Shown here in pieces: positions 63,304 through 64,000 of a stretch of 64,000 nt of DNA. The stretch covers positions 694,353,501-694,417,500 of the forward strand of contig CM057454.1 in the NCBI GenBank assembly GCA_016271365.2. The letters are read 5' to 3'. The DNA comes from Neoceratodus forsteri (taxonomy: Eukaryota > Chordata > Ceratodontiformes > Ceratodontidae). A model generated the notes under the pieces. It saw nothing but the letters and a program-made list of their open reading frames with translations, did not search any database and was not told the DNA's origin. A program made the translations under genes and the position numbers. Numbering within the stretch: the stretch's first letter is position 1; the number at the start of each line of letters is the position of its first letter.

Positions 63304-64000
63304 GATAGCAAAAAACATTATTTTTTTGTATCAAGAGTAATAAAAAAAAGATTGTTTTTCATGAAGAAAACATCCTTTCCCTGGTGTTTAGTGGCACTGT
63401 CCACCCTTTGATGCTTCCCTACCAATATTTGTACCATGTGCATCCCCGAAGGTACAGAGGGGAGCGACCCATTCAAATTTCTGGGGTGACAGTTTTGGGC
63501 TTGGGCCATACAGCTGTCAGCGAAAAAATTTTGCATGTAACTCTGATAAGAGCAACATCATGAGTGCTTGGACCCTGCACTTTTTATGTTAATACTTTCT
63601 CTTTATGCCCCCTTCTTGCTGTACTAGATTCCTTTTCTTCAGGGATCCCTAGGCTATGTGTTCCCGTAGTCCCACCCCAGGTACCTCCCTCTGGATGCTG
63701 GTTAGTCTTTCCCCATCCTGCCTCAGTTTACCCCCCTGGTGGGGAGGAGAAGGACCCCCTCTTTAGTCTCCCTCTCACACCTCAAGTATGTGTCGGAAGG
63801 TGTCACCAGCTCCATCTATGGAGACTGGTTAAGGGTTATCTCGGGACAGCCCAGTCCCATTTACAGGAGTCCAGCACAAGGTTTTTCTTCTTTCCTGGTC
63901 CCAGCCCACAGAACGTCTGCACACAAGGGAGGCCATGGAGCGACGCATGTAGTGACGTGTTAATGCTCTGGCTCCTGGTAGACGTCCACCCTCCCTTATA
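63304..64000. other. No gene recognised
   Basis: Pyrimidine-rich sequence to the window end. The plus frame at 63739-63963 has no recognisable domain. The sequence may belong to a repeat that continues beyond the window. Confidence 0.45.

Overview
This window looks like nuclear DNA from a vertebrate with a large, transposon-rich genome. Every feature I can name is a mobile element or a piece of one. I found no convincing host gene, no canonical tRNA or rRNA gene, and no bacterial-style operon, CRISPR array or ribosome-binding-site architecture. The repertoire is abundant CR1 LINEs, an L1, a Tx1-like L1 with CCHC knuckles, an L2/Rex-like LINE, Penelope-like fragments, PIF/Harbinger, hAT and Tigger DNA transposons, and a tRNA-headed SINE. 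That mix fits an amphibian (possibly a caecilian), a lobe-finned fish or a non-avian reptile; the sequence alone does not decide.

Layout. Bases 1-2.8 kb hold a CR1 tail and two inverted Penelope-type terminal arms, one split by a hAT MITE with an 8-bp target duplication. Bases 2.8-17.8 kb are a stack of nested insertions. An old minus-strand CR1 (CR1-A) is cut by a plus-strand CR1 (CR1-G), by an unidentified ~870-bp piece, and by a full-length-type minus-strand L1. That L1 is itself cut inside ORF1 by another CR1 (CR1-B). Bases 18.2-22.8 kb carry ~710-bp inverted arms around a CR1 tail and a Penelope GIY-YIG fragment. Next come a minisatellite (23.4-23.8 kb) and a LINE C-terminus.

Bases 25.1-43.2 kb appear to be a very large Harbinger locus. 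It has a spliced DDE transposase gene (inactivated and split by a nearly full-length CR1-C), a Myb/SANT-like gene on the minus strand and a second, multi-exon Myb/SANT-like gene on the plus strand. A CR1 (CR1-D), two SINEs and a 1.6-kb hAT element with internal palindromic satellites have inserted into it. Its right edge meets another Harbinger-type end in an almost perfect palindrome.

Bases 43.3-51.6 kb hold a decayed L2/Rex-like LINE, a MITE candidate, a Tigger relic and an L1-like ORF2 C-terminus split by a SINE. Bases 52.5-55.5 kb are a GC-richer plus-strand CR1 (CR1-H). Bases 57.0-63.0 kb are a nearly complete Tx1-like L1 inserted in a SINE, with ~14-bp target duplications and a 3' UTR that repeats target-like sequence.

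How the parts work. CR1, L1 and Tx1-like elements encode an endonuclease plus reverse transcriptase (target-primed retrotransposition). Harbinger needs a DDE nuclease and a Myb-like DNA-binding partner. SINEs and MITEs borrow such enzymes. Nearly all reading frames here are broken, so the window is mainly a record of successive insertions.
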